DNA of 64,000 bases from Bemisia tabaci (lineage: Eukaryota > Arthropoda > Insecta > Hemiptera > Aleyrodidae), in contig NC_092793.1 of assembly GCF_918797505.1 (NCBI RefSeq), positions 84,751,912 through 84,815,911 on the forward strand, read 5' to 3'. Below, piece after piece: positions 22,905 to 34,852 of this stretch. Position numbers and translations under genes: made by a program. Position 1 is the stretch's first letter; the number at the start of each line of letters is the position of its first letter. Below the pieces are notes generated by a model that saw nothing but the letters and a program-made list of their open reading frames with translations, did no database searches and had not been told where the DNA came from.

Positions 22905-23869
22905 TGTGCGCGCAGGCACGTAATTTCAAGCGCGCAGGACGGAGAGCAGCACCGGTTTGTAAGGCCGGCGATGGAAGCTCATCCGAGCGCTTGAGTGGAC
23001 TGGATCAGGCGGTGGGCGCCTGATAGGCAGGCAATCCGCGACAGTGGGCGCGGCGTCTTCAGTTTGTGCGCTTGAAGCGCGGTGAAGACCCCCAAGGGAT
23101 ACCCCCAGGGCTTGCCTAAGCGAATCGCTCGGACGGATATCGCGATGAGGCGATTGCGGGTTGCTCCGTGCAGTGCTGTAAGCGGCCAGGCACGGGAGCC
23201 ACTGTGAAGTCAACAGCGTTGAGAGCTGGACTGAGAAGTCAACAGCTTTGGGAGCTGGACTGGGAAGTCGACAGCGTTGGAAGCTGGACTGAGAAGTCGA
23301 CAGCGTTGGAAGCTGGACTGGGAAGTCGACGGCGTTAGGAGCCGGACTGAGAAGTCGACAGCGTAAGAAGCTGGACTGGGAAGTCGACGGCGTAAGAAGC
23401 TGGACTGAGAAGTCGACAGCGTAAGAAGCTGGACTGGGAAGTCGACGGCGTTAGAAGCCGGACTGAGAAGTCGACGGCGTTAGAAGCCGGACTGAGAAGT
23501 CGACAGCGTTGGGAGCTGGACTGGATGCTTCTTCTTGGAGACCTGAAAGAGAAATGGTGAAAATTCACTTACCAAGGTGCTCAAGCTTGGTTGAGGAGTG
23601 AATGGTGGATCACACTCTGCATGGGCCGCGCCGCTGGGATGCCGTCAAAATCAGACGACGGGAGAGAGCGGCGGAACGTCTAAAGCTGGGTGCGTCAACG
23701 CGATCTAGCGGACAGCGGCGTCGCGACGCCGCGAGGTAGGGCGCGCGGGTTGCGGGGGAGCGCGGCCGCGAGAAGAAGAGCGCGACGGCGAGGAGGGGGG
23801 AGCGCGGGTCGCGGGGAAGGAGCGACCGCGGCGCGGAGTCGGCCGAGCGCCATGTTCACGGCGTGAACA
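22905..23869. mobile_element. Solo-LTR-like insertion A, copy 1 (965 bp)
   Basis: GC-rich sequence starting TGTGCGCGCAGG and ending GGCGTGAACA (TGT...ACA ends). It is flanked by the 5-bp duplication ATTTG (22900-22904 and 23870-23874). The unoccupied target exists in the opposite arm of the host element (about 27260-27290, AAGATTTGAAACTTGG on the complement). TG...CA ends and a 5-bp duplication fit an LTR retroelement reduced to one LTR. No gag or pol sequence is present. Confidence 0.72.
23206..23530 (+). repeat. 29-bp minisatellite inside LTR-like A, copy 1
   Basis: About eleven head-to-tail copies of GAAGTCGACAGCGTTGGAAG plus CTGGACTGA, with an exact 29-bp period. The identical array recurs at about 25718-26040 in copy 2. 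Confidence 0.9.
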
Positions 23870-23953
23870 ATTTGAAACTTGGGGGATAATCCTAGGTCAA
23901 AGGGAGCTACTTTTTGACCCCCCTAAAATTTTCAGGGGGGCTCCCCTTGGGGG

Positions 23954-25313
23954 TGTGGCGAGGAAAAGCGAGAGCTCGTACGATCCTGATCGTCAGAAAG
24001 CAAGCCTTCCGGAAAGGATCGAGCTTCAGCAAATCAAGCCACAAATTTAGGGTGCCAGATGCTCGTCGGGACGCCTGGGTTCGGGCGCCAACACACTCGA
24101 AGTGCGTAATCAAAAATTGATTTTCCTGAGGTGAGGACAGGATTGGCAGGAAGGAATAATGAGAGCAAATTTGAACGTACTAGAGTCGATTTTTATTGAC
24201 AAGAAAAGAAACTACTTTTTGAACACAATTACAAACTTAAAAAATTCTCAAGACAAAAAAAATAAAACTAAATACGAGATCAAAATTAGGATGATTGAAG
24301 GTGAATGTTGTTGATCGGATTGGCTTTTTTTTAAAATAGGTACTTTGAAAGGAACGGAAAAGGGACAAAAAGGTTTTCGAACTTTAGAATGAATTACTCT
24401 TCGATTATTTATTTTACCTTAAATCTCCCAAACAACCGGTGCTACTCACCACGTGCACTCAATCTTGAATGGTAGATTTAGGATACGAAATAAATATTTT
24501 CCAAAATAAATTCCAATAACAACCAAAATCCCAGGTGCTACTCAACACGTGCACACTTGGAAATTGATCAATTATGAGAGATTAATATTTCATGATTAAA
24601 TTAAATTAAATATAATTAAATTAGATGTGCTTCCGAATAAGAATAAAATTCGTTTAAATAAATTTCAACAAGAGATTGCTAAGTAAACAAATCCATGCTC
24701 ATGCATTTATTCACCATAGGAGCCACCCAGAAATGAGTGCATCACACAAGAGAATAAATGCGATGAGAAACCAAGCCCTCATTTGCCAGCGTGCCACTCA
24801 CCACGTGCACAGCTACGCATATGAAGGGATCCGAAAATTCGGACAAGCGCTGCGAGGTACCGGTCGGGACCCCATCAAATTCATTTCATCTACCTTCCGC
24901 ATGCATCGACCAACTTCATTCGACTTCAATAAGTTAAATATACAATCAAATAAATTCATTCTTACATCAAATGATTTGCCTAAATTAGCTTCGCAACTTT
25001 CTTGAGTAAATGTGCTGAAAACAATTAACTAATAAAGCAAAAATAATAAAAAAAACCGACTTTTTTCAGGAGTCTGAACGACCGAGACGTCGTGCACACG
25101 CTAAACAGCTGTGTAGTCGGGTCCGGATCGCTCCGCGAGAGCGCTCGAGTGGCGCGCGGCGGTCGACCGGTGTACTACGGTATTCCGCTACTTCACCGTC
25201 CCTACAGAGTGCGCTACTGTCGCCATCACCTGCTACCGTTGTAGTCATCGAATTTTTTTTCATATGATTAAATACTTATTCGAACTTAAGTGACGGGAAA
25301 AATTACCGTCACA
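23954..25313. mobile_element. Solo-LTR-like insertion B (1360 bp)
   Basis: Starts TGTGGCGAGG and ends ACCGTCACA (TGTG...CACA). It sits between GGGGG runs that are consistent with a 5-bp duplication but ambiguous because the target is poly-G. The empty site is copy 2 of the tandem duplication (26451 onward), where the flanks are continuous. A polyadenylation-like AATAAA context is near 25031. No retroelement protein is present. Internally there are three GTGC.ACTCA.CACGTGCAC motifs (about 24440, 24537 and 24793). Confidence 0.65.
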
Positions 25314-25414
25314 GGGGGGGGGGGGGGGGGGGCAACAGCCCCCAACTTTTAATTTTCAAATGAGAAGACCTCCTTTGTGTTAGCTCGTTCGTACCTAATT
25401 GAGCTAAAGATTTG

Positions 25415-26377
25415 TGTGCGCGCAGGCACGTAATTTCAAGCGCGCAGGACGGAGAGCAGCACCGGTTTGTAAGGCCGGCGATGGAAGCTCATCCGAGCGC
25501 TTGAGTGGACTGGATCAGGCGGTGGGCGCCTGATAGGCAGGCAATCCGCGACAGTGGGCGCGGCGTCTTCAGTTTGTGCGCTTGAAGCGCGGTGAAGACC
25601 CCCAAGGGATACCCCCAGGGCTTGCCTAAGCGAATCGCTCGGACGGATATCGCGATGAGGCGATTGCGGGTTGCTCCGTGCAGTGCTGTAAGCGGCCAGG
25701 CACGGGAGCCACTGTGAAGTCAACAGCGTTGAGAGCTGGACTGAGAAGTCAACAGCTTTGGGAGCTGGACTGGGAAGTCGACAGCGTTGGAAGCTGGACT
25801 GAGAAGTCGACAGCGTTGGAAGCTGGACTGGGAAGTCGACGGCGTTAGGAGCCGGACTGAGAAGTCGACAGCGTAAGAAGCTGGACTGGGAAGTCGACGG
25901 CGTAAGAAGCTGGACTGAGAAGTCGACAGCGTAAGAAGCTGGACTGGGAAGTCGACGGCGTTAGAAGCCGGACTGAGAAGTCGACGGCGTTAGAAGCCGG
26001 ACTGAGAAGTCGACAGCGTTGGGAGCTGGACTGGATGCTTCTTCTTGGAGACCTGAAAGAGAAATGGTGAAAATTCACTTACCAAGGTGCTCAAGCTTGG
26101 TTGAGGAGTGAATGGTGGATCACACTCTGCATGGGCCGCGCCGCTGGGATGCCGTCAAAATCAGACGACGGGAGAGAGCGGCGGAACGTCTAAAGCTGGG
26201 TGCGTCAACGCGATCTAGCGGACAGCGGCGTCGCGACGCCGCGAGGTAGGGCGCGCGGGTTGCGGGGGAGCGCGGCCGCGAGAAGAAGAGCGCGACGGCG
26301 AGGAGGGGGGAGCGCGGGTCGCGGGGAAGGAGCGACCGCGGCGCGGAGTCGGCCGAGCCATGTTCACGGCGTGAACA
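25415..26377. mobile_element. Solo-LTR-like insertion A, copy 2 (963 bp)
   Basis: This is the duplicated copy of the insertion at 22905-23869 with the same ATTTG duplication on each side (25410-25414 and 26378-26382). It was copied with its host segment rather than inserted independently. Confidence 0.75.
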
Positions 26378-27432
26378 ATTTGAAACTTGGGGGATAATCC
26401 TAGGTCAAAGGGAGCTACTTTTTGACCCCCCTAAAATTTTCAGGGGGGCTCCCCTTGGGGGGGGGGGGGCAACAGCCCCCAACTTTTAATTTTCAAATGA
26501 GAAGACCTCCTTTGTGTTAGCTCGTTCGAAAGAGCATAAAAAAAGAAAACTTTTCGCGCAAACCCGAAGTCAATATCTCAAACCGTTTCAAAATGGCGGC
26601 CGGTTAAAGTTCAAAATGGCCGAAAATTGGCACCTCTGCTATTTGCACATGGATTTGCGCGAAAATCGGTATGTTGGGGTATTTTAACACGAGAAGAACG
26701 AATTTGACGTTAGATTTTAAAAAAAAAACCAAAATTTCCAAAATGGCCACCGGTTAAAGTTTAAAATGACCGAAAATTGTCACCTCCGTTCTTTCCTAAT
26801 GGATTTGCCTATAACTTGGAATTTGAGAGTATTTTGGCATAAGATAAACAAATTTGAACTTAGATTTCTAAAAAAATCAATTTTTGCTCATTTTGAACTT
26901 TAACCGGCGGCCATTATGGAAATTTTGGTTTTTTTGAAAATCTAACGTCAAATTCATTTTTCTCGTGTTAAAATACCCCAACATACCGATTTTCGCGCAA
27001 ATCCATGTGCAAATAGCAGAGGTGCCAATTTTTGGCCATTTTGAACTTTAACCGGCCGCCATTTTGAAATGGTTTGAGATATTGACTTCGGGTTTGTGCG
27101 AAAAGTTTTCTTTTTTAATGCTCTTTCGAACGAGCTATCACAAAGGGGGTCTTCCAAATTGAAAATTAAAAGTTGGGGGCCGTGGCCCCCCAAGGGGGGC
27201 CCCCCTGAAAATTTTAGGGGGGTCAAAAAGAAGCTCCCTTTGACCTAGGATTATCCCCCAAGTTTCAAATCTTTAGCTCAATTAGTTAAAAAGTTAGAGG
27301 GGGTTGAAGGGACTTTTGGATCACCCTGTATATATATACACATGAATATGAATGGCATATATGTTCGTGATCTACGACCCGTGATCGGTGCTCTTCACGA
27401 GGTCCCGGGTCTGGGTCCGACATCATGGGAGA

Positions 27433-28057
27433 ATGGGCCTGTTGCAAACTTTTGCTAGAGGAAAAGTAAGAGCTGTTTCTTATAGATAATGCCTCAAAAA
27501 TCACGATGAGCGCATCGGCAAAGTCTGAAATGCACTCATAACTTCACAATCTGCGTAAGAAATTTGCGTTTTTTTAAGCTTCCCGCTTCAAAAACGATAC
27601 TACGGCACAGGTGAACATTTTGTTAGAGGAGTCGCTCCATCGTCGGCGATATTCATCATGGCCGACGCTTGCGCGCAGTTCCGCGCGTAATTCGAGGAGA
27701 GTTCAAGGTCAATCAATTCGGGAGTGGAAAACATGAACGTTAAATAAAACACGCCGATTGTTATCTGGTCTAATCCAGTTCAGGTATTATCTCGTCCCAT
27801 CACACGTGTTTTGGCGGATTGGCGTCGGCCATGATGAGTATTGCCGACGATGGAACGACTCCTTTTACAAAATGTTCACCTGTGCCGTAGTATCGCTTTT
27901 GAAGCGGGAAGCTCAAAAAACCGCAAATTTCTTACGCAGACTGTGAAGTTATGAGTGCATTTCAGACATTGCCGATGCGCTCATCGTGATTTTTGAGCCA
28001 TTACCTATAAGAAACGGCTCTTATTTTTGCTCTAGCAAAAATTTGCAACAGGCCCAT
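27433..28057. mobile_element. Foldback MITE, family CAATGGGCCTGTTGCAA (copy 2)
   Basis: Same family and length as 6156-6776. The inverted arms end ATGGGCCTGTTGCAA, and the inner sequences (ATGAGCGCATCGGCAAAGTC, CAGGTGAACATTTTGTTAGA) are shared. Arms pair from the ends to about 27720/27760. Confidence 0.85.
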
Positions 28058-28084
28058 AGTGTATTTTCTTCGGAAATTACACTA

Positions 28085-28575
28085 AAAAGGAGGTGTTTGC
28101 ATTTCGGCAAAGACATTGAATCACGTAGACCGTGCGTTCGGCTCGGTTTAGTACTGGCGGAGCGAGGCAAGTCTCTCGAAGCCCCATGATTGGCGGGCGG
28201 GGAAGGGGAAAGAGCGTGTGTCCCAAGCACTCGAAGAGGCAATGGAGAATTCATGCCCGCGCTCGGTTTTTCACGAATATCTCGTTTAAAGTCCATTTTC
28301 AGACAAAATTCCTAAGAAGTAAAGTTATAGAAGACATAATTTTACATCCGATTAGCATTGTTTCATTTTCCCAAACTAATTATTAACCGAGGAAAAAAGC
28401 CCCACAATCCGACGAAAATTCACTGGAGCCGCTACTGCGCATGCGCAGATGTGCGCAACTGGGACACACGAACTCATCGATGCGGGTTGGTTGCCATCAC
28501 TCATCACATGCGAATTTTTCAAAGTTGTCTCGCCTTCCGTAATAAGCGAATTTTCGCGATCGAATGTCATTCATC
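28085..28575 (+). repeat. Modular repeat with NRF-1-like palindrome (copy 1)
   Basis: Begins with a CATTGAATCACGTAGACCG module and includes CTCGGTTTAGTACTGGCGGA. It continues through TACTGCGCATGCGCAGATG (about 28434) to CACACGAACTCATCGATGCG. The whole first 350 bp recur inverted at about 42780-43135, and part recurs at 35585-35800. No convincing protein is encoded. TGCGCATGCGCA is the palindromic NRF-1 (insect Ewg) recognition sequence. Confidence 0.65.
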
Positions 28576-28729
28576 AAACGAATTGATCAGTGCTGAGTGA
28601 TGCCGATGATCGGTGATGTCAGGAGCCAATCAGAGCTCAGATTTTTTTCCTAAATGAAATTAAGAAGAAAATAAGAAAACACGAAACAAACGAAATTAAA
28701 GGTGATTAAATTTAACCGTTTAAATTTTT

Positions 28730-29331
28730 TTTTTTAACTTTTCCCGAAATTTGGGGACTTGCCAACGTAATGTTGAACTGATTTTGACCTTACTGAGATA
28801 ATGTGGAGGCAAATCTGGGGGAAATTGGCTTATTTCCCGGGAAAATTGAATGACCTTTGAATTGATGTATTTGGGGGTCCGAAACCCCCCTTAAAATTAG
28901 TTTGAAGTAATTTCTGTGATTTTTCCTTAAAAGTGCCTACAATGTGGTAAATTTTCCCGTTTTCTTTTTTTCATTACGATAATTTGAACCGGAGTTATGA
29001 TTTTTTGAAAATAGGTCAAATTTGACCTTTGACCTATCATAACTCGGTCAAAAATTAAGATATTGATCTGCGGTTTGCGCCAAAATTCTTAGTTTTTTAT
29101 GTTCTTTTGAATGAGGTATCTGTGAGTATTTGTGATCTGTTGATCACAAGATAGGGGTTGCTATTTGAAAAAAAAGTTGGGGTCCGCAGCCCCTCCCCAC
29201 GGCGGGCCCGAAAATTTTGGGGGGCCCCAAAAGTAGCTTACATTGATCGATGAACATCCCTAAAGTTTCGTTTCAAAATATAAATTAGGTAAAATTTTAG
29301 AGGGGGTGGAAGGGACTTTTGGGACACCCTG
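28730..29331 (+). repeat. Dispersed repeat family Y (copy 2) with a CAGGGTG-type end
   Basis: Collinear with 18130-18540 and with the arms at 47.4-49.4 kb. It runs into a terminus GGGACTTTTGGGACACCCTG next to TA at 29331, the same end type as the foldback elements. A partner left terminus was not found. Confidence 0.65.
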
Positions 29332-29479
29332 TATATCTATTTTCTTTGGTCAGACTTTTGACTCGCAATGTTTTTTCTTTCTACTTTTCTAGATAACTCT
29401 CATTTTCTTGGTATTTTCTAGAAGTTTTCTTAATATTTTTTTTCTAGGAAAAAGTTCTATTTGGCTACTTGGGTAAAAA
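29332..29479. other. Unrecognised spacer
   Basis: AT-rich sequence with nothing recognisable. Confidence 0.3.
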
Positions 29480-29840
29480 CCGGCAAAATTTTCGCGAATT
29501 TATTACTTTAAAACCAAGAAGATTTGGAAAACGCCGTTTAAACGAGTGTATTCAGCGTGACGATGATATTATACATTTTCTGAAAGCTCTCGTCACGCTG
29601 GAAACGCTCGTTTAAACCGCGTTTTTTAAAAATTCTCTGATTTCGAGTGACAAATTCGCGAAAATGTTGCAGATTTTTAAATTTGACCCCCCCCCCCCCG
29701 CATCTCCTCAAAATTGTTGGGGGGCTTGAAACTTTGGGAAAAGACGAGGCATTGTTTGGTGAATGAATAGGGCAAGTCTCAAAGGTATCCGCCCCGAGCC
29801 CCAAATGGGCCGTTTCGCACGTACCCCTTTTGAATTATTG
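29480..29840. mobile_element. Deleted copy of the 55.3-kb foldback family
   Basis: Shares AAAAACCGGCAAAATTTTCG, GTTTAAACGAG.GTATTCAGC and ATGGGCCGTTTCGCACGTAC with 55282-56418. Here the two arms (29480-29570 and 29580-29830) are nearly back to back, so most of one arm and the loop have been lost. It contains a C homopolymer at about 29687-29699. Confidence 0.7.
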
Positions 29841-30995
29841 TCGATTCAGCTGTCCATGTCGAAAGTACCGCCCGTGATATAGCAGCACGAGTAGGGAACA
29901 GCACAGGCTCCACGACCTGTGGATCCGATGCACCTGTTTTCGTGGCACCGCAATCACACGCTGAATGTGGGAGCTGAATGTGGCTTGACTGTGGAAGTCA
30001 TCGGCCCGATGCCTGAATTTAGCGCGTGACGCGCAAAATTCAGCGACGATTCTCAGCAACCATCGGACCAATTTTGAATTTGTCTGAACTATTCGAGTAG
30101 ATTTGATACACATCTGGATGAAAATAACTCGAATTTGCTAAATTTCAGCCGTTGGGCGATGACTGTTGACTTCTACATTCAGGTGCTAAATTCAGCGTCT
30201 GATTGCGGCAAGAGGGATGAGTGCGTGGAGTCCATGCACTAAGGAGAGGTCGCGCCGTAATAAAAAACTCGAACTTTTTGAAATAGCCACCGTGAAAATT
30301 CAAACTGGCAGAAAATGGGCAACCTCGGTTTTTGCCGATAGATTTGTCTAAAACTTGGTGTGTGATCGTATTATGGCACGAGTATGATGTTAGATTTTGG
30401 GAAAAGACCAAGATTGCAAAATTTTGCTATTATTTGAACTTTAGCCGGCCACCACTCTACGGGGCCAAGAACGTCTGGAGCAAGCCAGCTGGAGCGGAAA
30501 TGTTAAAGCACCATGAACGAGGTACGAGGTTTGAGAGTTTTACCGTCGATGGTGCCTTGTTTCTTATGTTTCCTGTTATCAGCAATGCAATACACTTCAA
30601 CTCCTCATGGGAATTTACTACAAAGAATATTAATGCATATGTATATTTTTCCTTACCGAAGCAAGTTACACGACTCCTGCATGCCGCTGATGCATTAATA
30701 TTTGCGACCTCTTGGATTTCGTAGCGTTATAGTGATGATAAAAGCGAAAAGTTATGTAGTAAACCAACTCCACTCCACTAAGTAACGATCCTCCGAGAAA
30801 CAGACCGATGGTACCACCAAATGACACTAGAATAATGTGAAAGCCATTTGATTACATACGAGCACTTAAGTTAATGCAGATTCTTTGGTAAAAAGTTACA
30901 GCAGCTATCCAGGAGTAGTCCTGAGTAGGGTAGAAATGTTATTTGAGTATAGCAACAGTGCCATATTGTAGGTAGGTATCCATGAAAAGGGTGCA
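29841..30995. other. Sequence without recognised genes
   Basis: The longest open frame (30332-30724, 130 codons) is not recognisable, and its first part overlaps low-grade repeat sequence of the TTAACCGGCCGCC type. I do not call it a gene. Repeats of CTGAATTTAGCGC occur near 30013 and, inverted, near 30190. Confidence 0.35.
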
Positions 30996-32770
30996 GCACA
31001 GTGGGCCAAATCGTGTCCGTAGCGGCGCTTAATTGATAACTCCCGCTAGATCAAGCATATCGTTCAAAACATGATGATTCTTAGGGTAATTTGATCCCCT
31101 CTTTCCAAATTTTGTGTCAAAAAAACCGGCAAAAATGTCTAAATGTAGGTTTTGGACGTCGAAAGCTGAAGAAATTGCTCGATAAAAAAGAGGATCTTGT
31201 GCTCTTATAAAATGGGGGAAAAACACAATCATCGAACTGGAAAATGCAATCTTATCATCTAACCTTGTAATTCTATTGGAAGGAGAATATTTTCGGTTTT
31301 GAAGATCCGAAAAATATTGATTTTTAGCTGCAGGGCATGAGATCAAAGTTGCCCGAAAAATAAGCCTTAAAAAATGAATTTTTCAGAATATTGTAGACTG
31401 GGAAAGTGTCATTGCGGTTCGTTGCGCGGTTCTCTCTGGTATTTTTAGAAAGCACATATCCTAGAGATACCATATACCAAAGCACAAACGGTACAAACCG
31501 GTACAACCATATTTGTCGGGTGCTTATTTGAGGCGACCTCCAATTTCCGCGAAAATCAGATATAGAGGTTTTAAGGAACTACGTCACACAGTAAAGCGGC
31601 CAATGAAATATTTTAACACAAATTCATGTTTCAAGGGTTTTTAAGGTTTCTAATAGCATTTCTCGCTCTTTCGATACATTAGGGTGGAAGGAGGGGGAGG
31701 GGGAGGCCGACCAAAATCAGGCAGTCAAAAATTTTTTATGGTTAACAATTTTCTTGAGCTCAGTAAATAATGATAATTTTTTTACATCCGTTCACGCATT
31801 CAGCCCAAATAGGACTGGTTTTAAACCAATTTGGCAATGAATAGGAAAATTCTACAGTACCATGGCACCTAAGTTTAGAGTGAGTTGACCGTCGCTGACA
31901 CCAATGGTACTGTAGAATTTTCCTATTCATTGCCAAATTGGTTTAAAACCAGTCCTATTTGGGCTGAATGCGTGAACGGATGTAAAAAAATTATCATTAT
32001 TTGCTGAGCTCAAGAAAATTGTTAACCATAAAAAATTTTTGACTGCCTGATTTTGGTCGGCCTCCCCCTCCCCCTCCTTCCACCCTAATGTATCGAAAGA
32101 GCGAGAAATGCTATTAGAAACCTTAAAAACCCTTGAAACATGAATTTGTGTTAAAATATTTCATTGGCCGCTTTACTGTGTGACGTAGTTCCTTAAAACC
32201 TCTATATCTGATTTTCGCGGAAATTGGAGGTCGCCTCAAATAAGCACCCGACAAATATGGTTGTACCGGTTTGTACCGTTTGTGCTTTGGTATATGGTAT
32301 CTCTAGGATATGTGCTTTCTAAAAATACCAGAGAGAACCGCGCAACGAACCGCAATGACACTTTCCCAGTCTACAATATTCTGAAAAATTCATTTTTTAA
32401 GGCTTATTTTTCGGGCAACTTTGATCTCATGCCCTGCAGCTAAAAATCAATATTTTTCGGATCTGCAAAAGCGAAAATACTCGTCATGCAATGGAGTTTA
32501 CCAGTCAGATGCATATAATGGTTTGAGGTTCACGAGTGCTTTGTGAAATCAGCGAGTATACAACGCGCGCCTCAGGTTGCAGAAATCTGGGTTCATCACA
32601 TTCCACATGCTGCATATCTATCTACGTGGAAACCGCAGATATAATGAATATTTTAGATATTCCCATGTAATTTCGTTATCAGTAGGTATCTAAGCATCGA
32701 TTAAGATAGCTCTGATGTGGAAAAAAAAATGTCGAAAAATTGCATTTCGCGCCGCTACGGACACGATCTG
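30996..32770. mobile_element. Foldback element with about 30-bp outer and about 570-bp inner arms
   Basis: The outer termini (near 30996 and 32770) share CACAGTGGGCCA.ATCGTGTC and CGTAGCGGCGC in inverted orientation. Near-identical inner arms (about 31310-31885 and 31905-32465) surround a short loop near 31880-31905. A 60-codon frame is identical in both arms through symmetry. The left subarm (31030-31300) has no match on the right (32470-32740), so one side was replaced or the element is composite. Confidence 0.78.
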
Positions 32771-33193
32771 GCCCACAGTGGCAGGTGGGGCTGTCTTGAA
32801 AAAGGTTTATAGGAGAAATGAGCATTGAACGAAGGAGGTCGGCGGTTTTCGAGGATTGTCGGGGAAACTGTGGATTCAGGTGCGACGATGTTTCTAAAAT
32901 AGTGTTGGAAAATGAGCATTGTATTGCGATGATGTCGAATTTTTTGCAGAAAGGTATATTTTGATGCAGTAGTGCTGATTATGAGACGAAATTTATTTTG
33001 GGGGGGGGGGAGGGGGGGGGAGTTTGGAGGATTTGTTCAAGAAAAGCGAATTCGCGAATTTATGTGTCGCATATCAACCGCGTCCAAAATGACCGCCGAG
33101 AAATGGAGGGAAAGGATTGTTTCAGCCGAGTATGAACAAATATTACTGAGGATTGGTATTAGGGGGTTTTTGGGGTCAAGAAGGACGAATATC
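32771..33193. other. Unrecognised sequence with a G-rich tract
   Basis: A G-run lies at about 33000-33020. No gene is recognised. Confidence 0.35.
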
Positions 33194-33889
33194 TTACATA
33201 AAGCCACTTTCACAGCGTAGCCTTGCGCTCTGCAACGCCCAATCGCCATTTATATCCTCCCAGAGATCATCAGGCATTTGACACCTTCTGATCTCCTCCT
33301 CCACTCCTTGTTGCTAACCATATAGGTACAGGACGTCCACACGCCGTCGCCTTTCGGGAGGAACCCAATCGAAAGCCTGCCTGAGCAACCGATCGTCTCC
33401 CATATCCTTCGCACATGTCCATAACAAGACCAACTGCTTTGACCTGATATCGTGCACGATGTCATTTTCCACACCCGCCGTTATCTCGCGCACATTTTCA
33501 TTGCAGATACGCTCTTTTCTCGAGATTTCAGCAGACCTCCGCCAAAAGTCCACCCCAGTTGCCCTAAGTAATCATGTCTTCACTTCTTTTCTTCAGTTGC
33601 TAGACCTCACTCCCGTAAGTTACGATACTCTTCACGATGACGTTGTAAATTTTTCTTTTCGTCTCCATAGAGATACTCTGGTCCCAGAAAACCCCATTTA
33701 GCATCGCGATAGCTTTCCTGCCTTACTTATTCCGATCTTTAAAAGCCCGATCCAAATTTCCGTCCTTGGTTAACCAAACACCTAAATATTTTACTCTCCA
33801 CAGTCCTGAATCATTCGGCCATCCTCCAGTTCAATGCTTTGCTGATCACCACTAATAACCAACTTCTCCGTCTCTGCCACACTGACTTC

Positions 33890-34216
33890 CAGGGCCGGAT
33901 TTACGTTTTTGGCGCCCTGTGCAAAAATTTTCGAGGCGCCTCCCTCGCTTGCCCCCCCCCCCCCCGCCCGCACATTTCCCAACCCGCGACGGTCTTCTTT
34001 GGTTACTACGTGCTAACTCTAACTAAATACGAATTTTTGTCTCGCCGTTCGTGTCTCCATTGCCTTTATACAATCAATCAACAATCAGAGTTTCTGAGCT
34101 TTCGACGCAATTCTCAATTTTTTGCTGAGTTTGGAAAAAAACCCAAAATTTGGCGCCCCTCAAAATCTGGCGCCCTGTGCAGCTGCACCGATGCACCATA
34201 GGTAAATCCGGCCCTG
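33890..34216. mobile_element. hAT-type MITE, 327 bp, TSD CTGACTTC
   Basis: The inverted termini are CAGGGCCGGATTTAC and its exact complement. The perfect 8-bp duplication CTGACTTC is at 33882-33889 and 34217-34224. The inner part includes GGCGCCCTGTGCA near both ends and a C homopolymer at about 33952-33966. It interrupts the LINE relic, whose sequence resumes on the other side. Confidence 0.95.
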
Positions 34217-34268
34217 CTGACTTCCATCACCCACTTACGGCATACCCACTTATTTGCGAGTCATGGTA

Positions 34269-34852
34269 GGCCTTGTCTCGACGGCGCAACTGTTGAGGGA
34301 ATGAGGTGCAACTGCAGCGAGTTTGTTGCACCAACCGAAATTCCCTGTCTCGACGCGCACGCATGTGTTCCTGGAACTTTTAGGCGGGAATATTTGAACA
34401 ATATTAATTTTTCTAGGTTAAACGATGTCAATTGAGATAATTGAACTGATAATTATGAACGGGAGGTGAATATTTTGCGTTATGTCGACCAGGTATAAAA
34501 CAAAAAAAACAATAACATTACTCAGATATGGATAAAAAGAAAATATATTCGATAAAATTTTATTTTCCTGCTGTGGTGATATGCTACAAACGAAAATATG
34601 AAATTGATACTGAAATGTGTACAAATATTTCTAAATAATAACCACTCCGAAATAAAACACCCGTAATACACTCCCGCTTCACGTGTAACCAGCGTTTACC
34701 TATCAATTCAAAACATCGAAGGTAAACAACTGTTGAGGTTCCAGATTTCTGACCTTGAAAGTTTCACCTATAAGTGAAACATTTTTGAGACACTTCCTTC
34801 CTTCAACAGTTGCGCCAATTTCCCTCAACAGTTGCGCCGTCGAGACAAGGCC
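34269..34852. mobile_element. PIF/Harbinger-like MITE, 584 bp
   Basis: The inverted termini are about 33 bp, starting GGCCTTGTCTCGACGGCGCA. The flanking trinucleotides are GTA (left) and TTA (right), compatible with a TTA duplication carrying one mutation. The GGCCTTGTCTC start is typical of Harbinger-derived MITEs. It is inserted in the LINE relic, separating the FADD motif from the C-terminal part. Confidence 0.8.

Larger units (their letters stand above)
22882..26528 (+). repeat. Tandem duplication of an arm segment (two copies)
   Basis: Copy 1 (22882-25391) and copy 2 (25392-26528) start at the same TACCTAATTGAGC and end at the same GTTAGCTCGTTCG. They are almost identical: I noticed one 2-bp indel near 23848/26357 and differences in G-run length. 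Copy 1 is longer only because it contains the insertion at 23954-25313. It could be a real tandem duplication or an assembly artefact joining two haplotypes. Confidence 0.85.
22842..27328. mobile_element. Foldback element (CAGRGTGATCC/TA type) carrying LTR insertions and a duplication
   Basis: The left terminus CAGAGTGATCCAAAAGTCCC and the right terminus (its near-perfect complement, GGGACTTTTGGATCACCCTG) sit next to TA. The original arms are the left segments 22842-22904, 23870-23953 and 26451-26790 and the right arm 26890-27328. The inner part contains ATGGCGGCCGGTTAAAG-type sequence in both arms. The left arm has been expanded by two LTR-like insertions and a tandem duplication. Confidence 0.82.

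Noticed and set aside
22926..23213. 95-codon frame identical at 25436-25723
   Set aside because: The identity is explained by the tandem duplication, and the frame lies in a GC-rich LTR-like sequence without domain signals.
30332..30724. 130-codon open frame as a host gene
   Set aside because: No recognised similarity, its start lies in repeat-like sequence, and there is no supporting exon structure.
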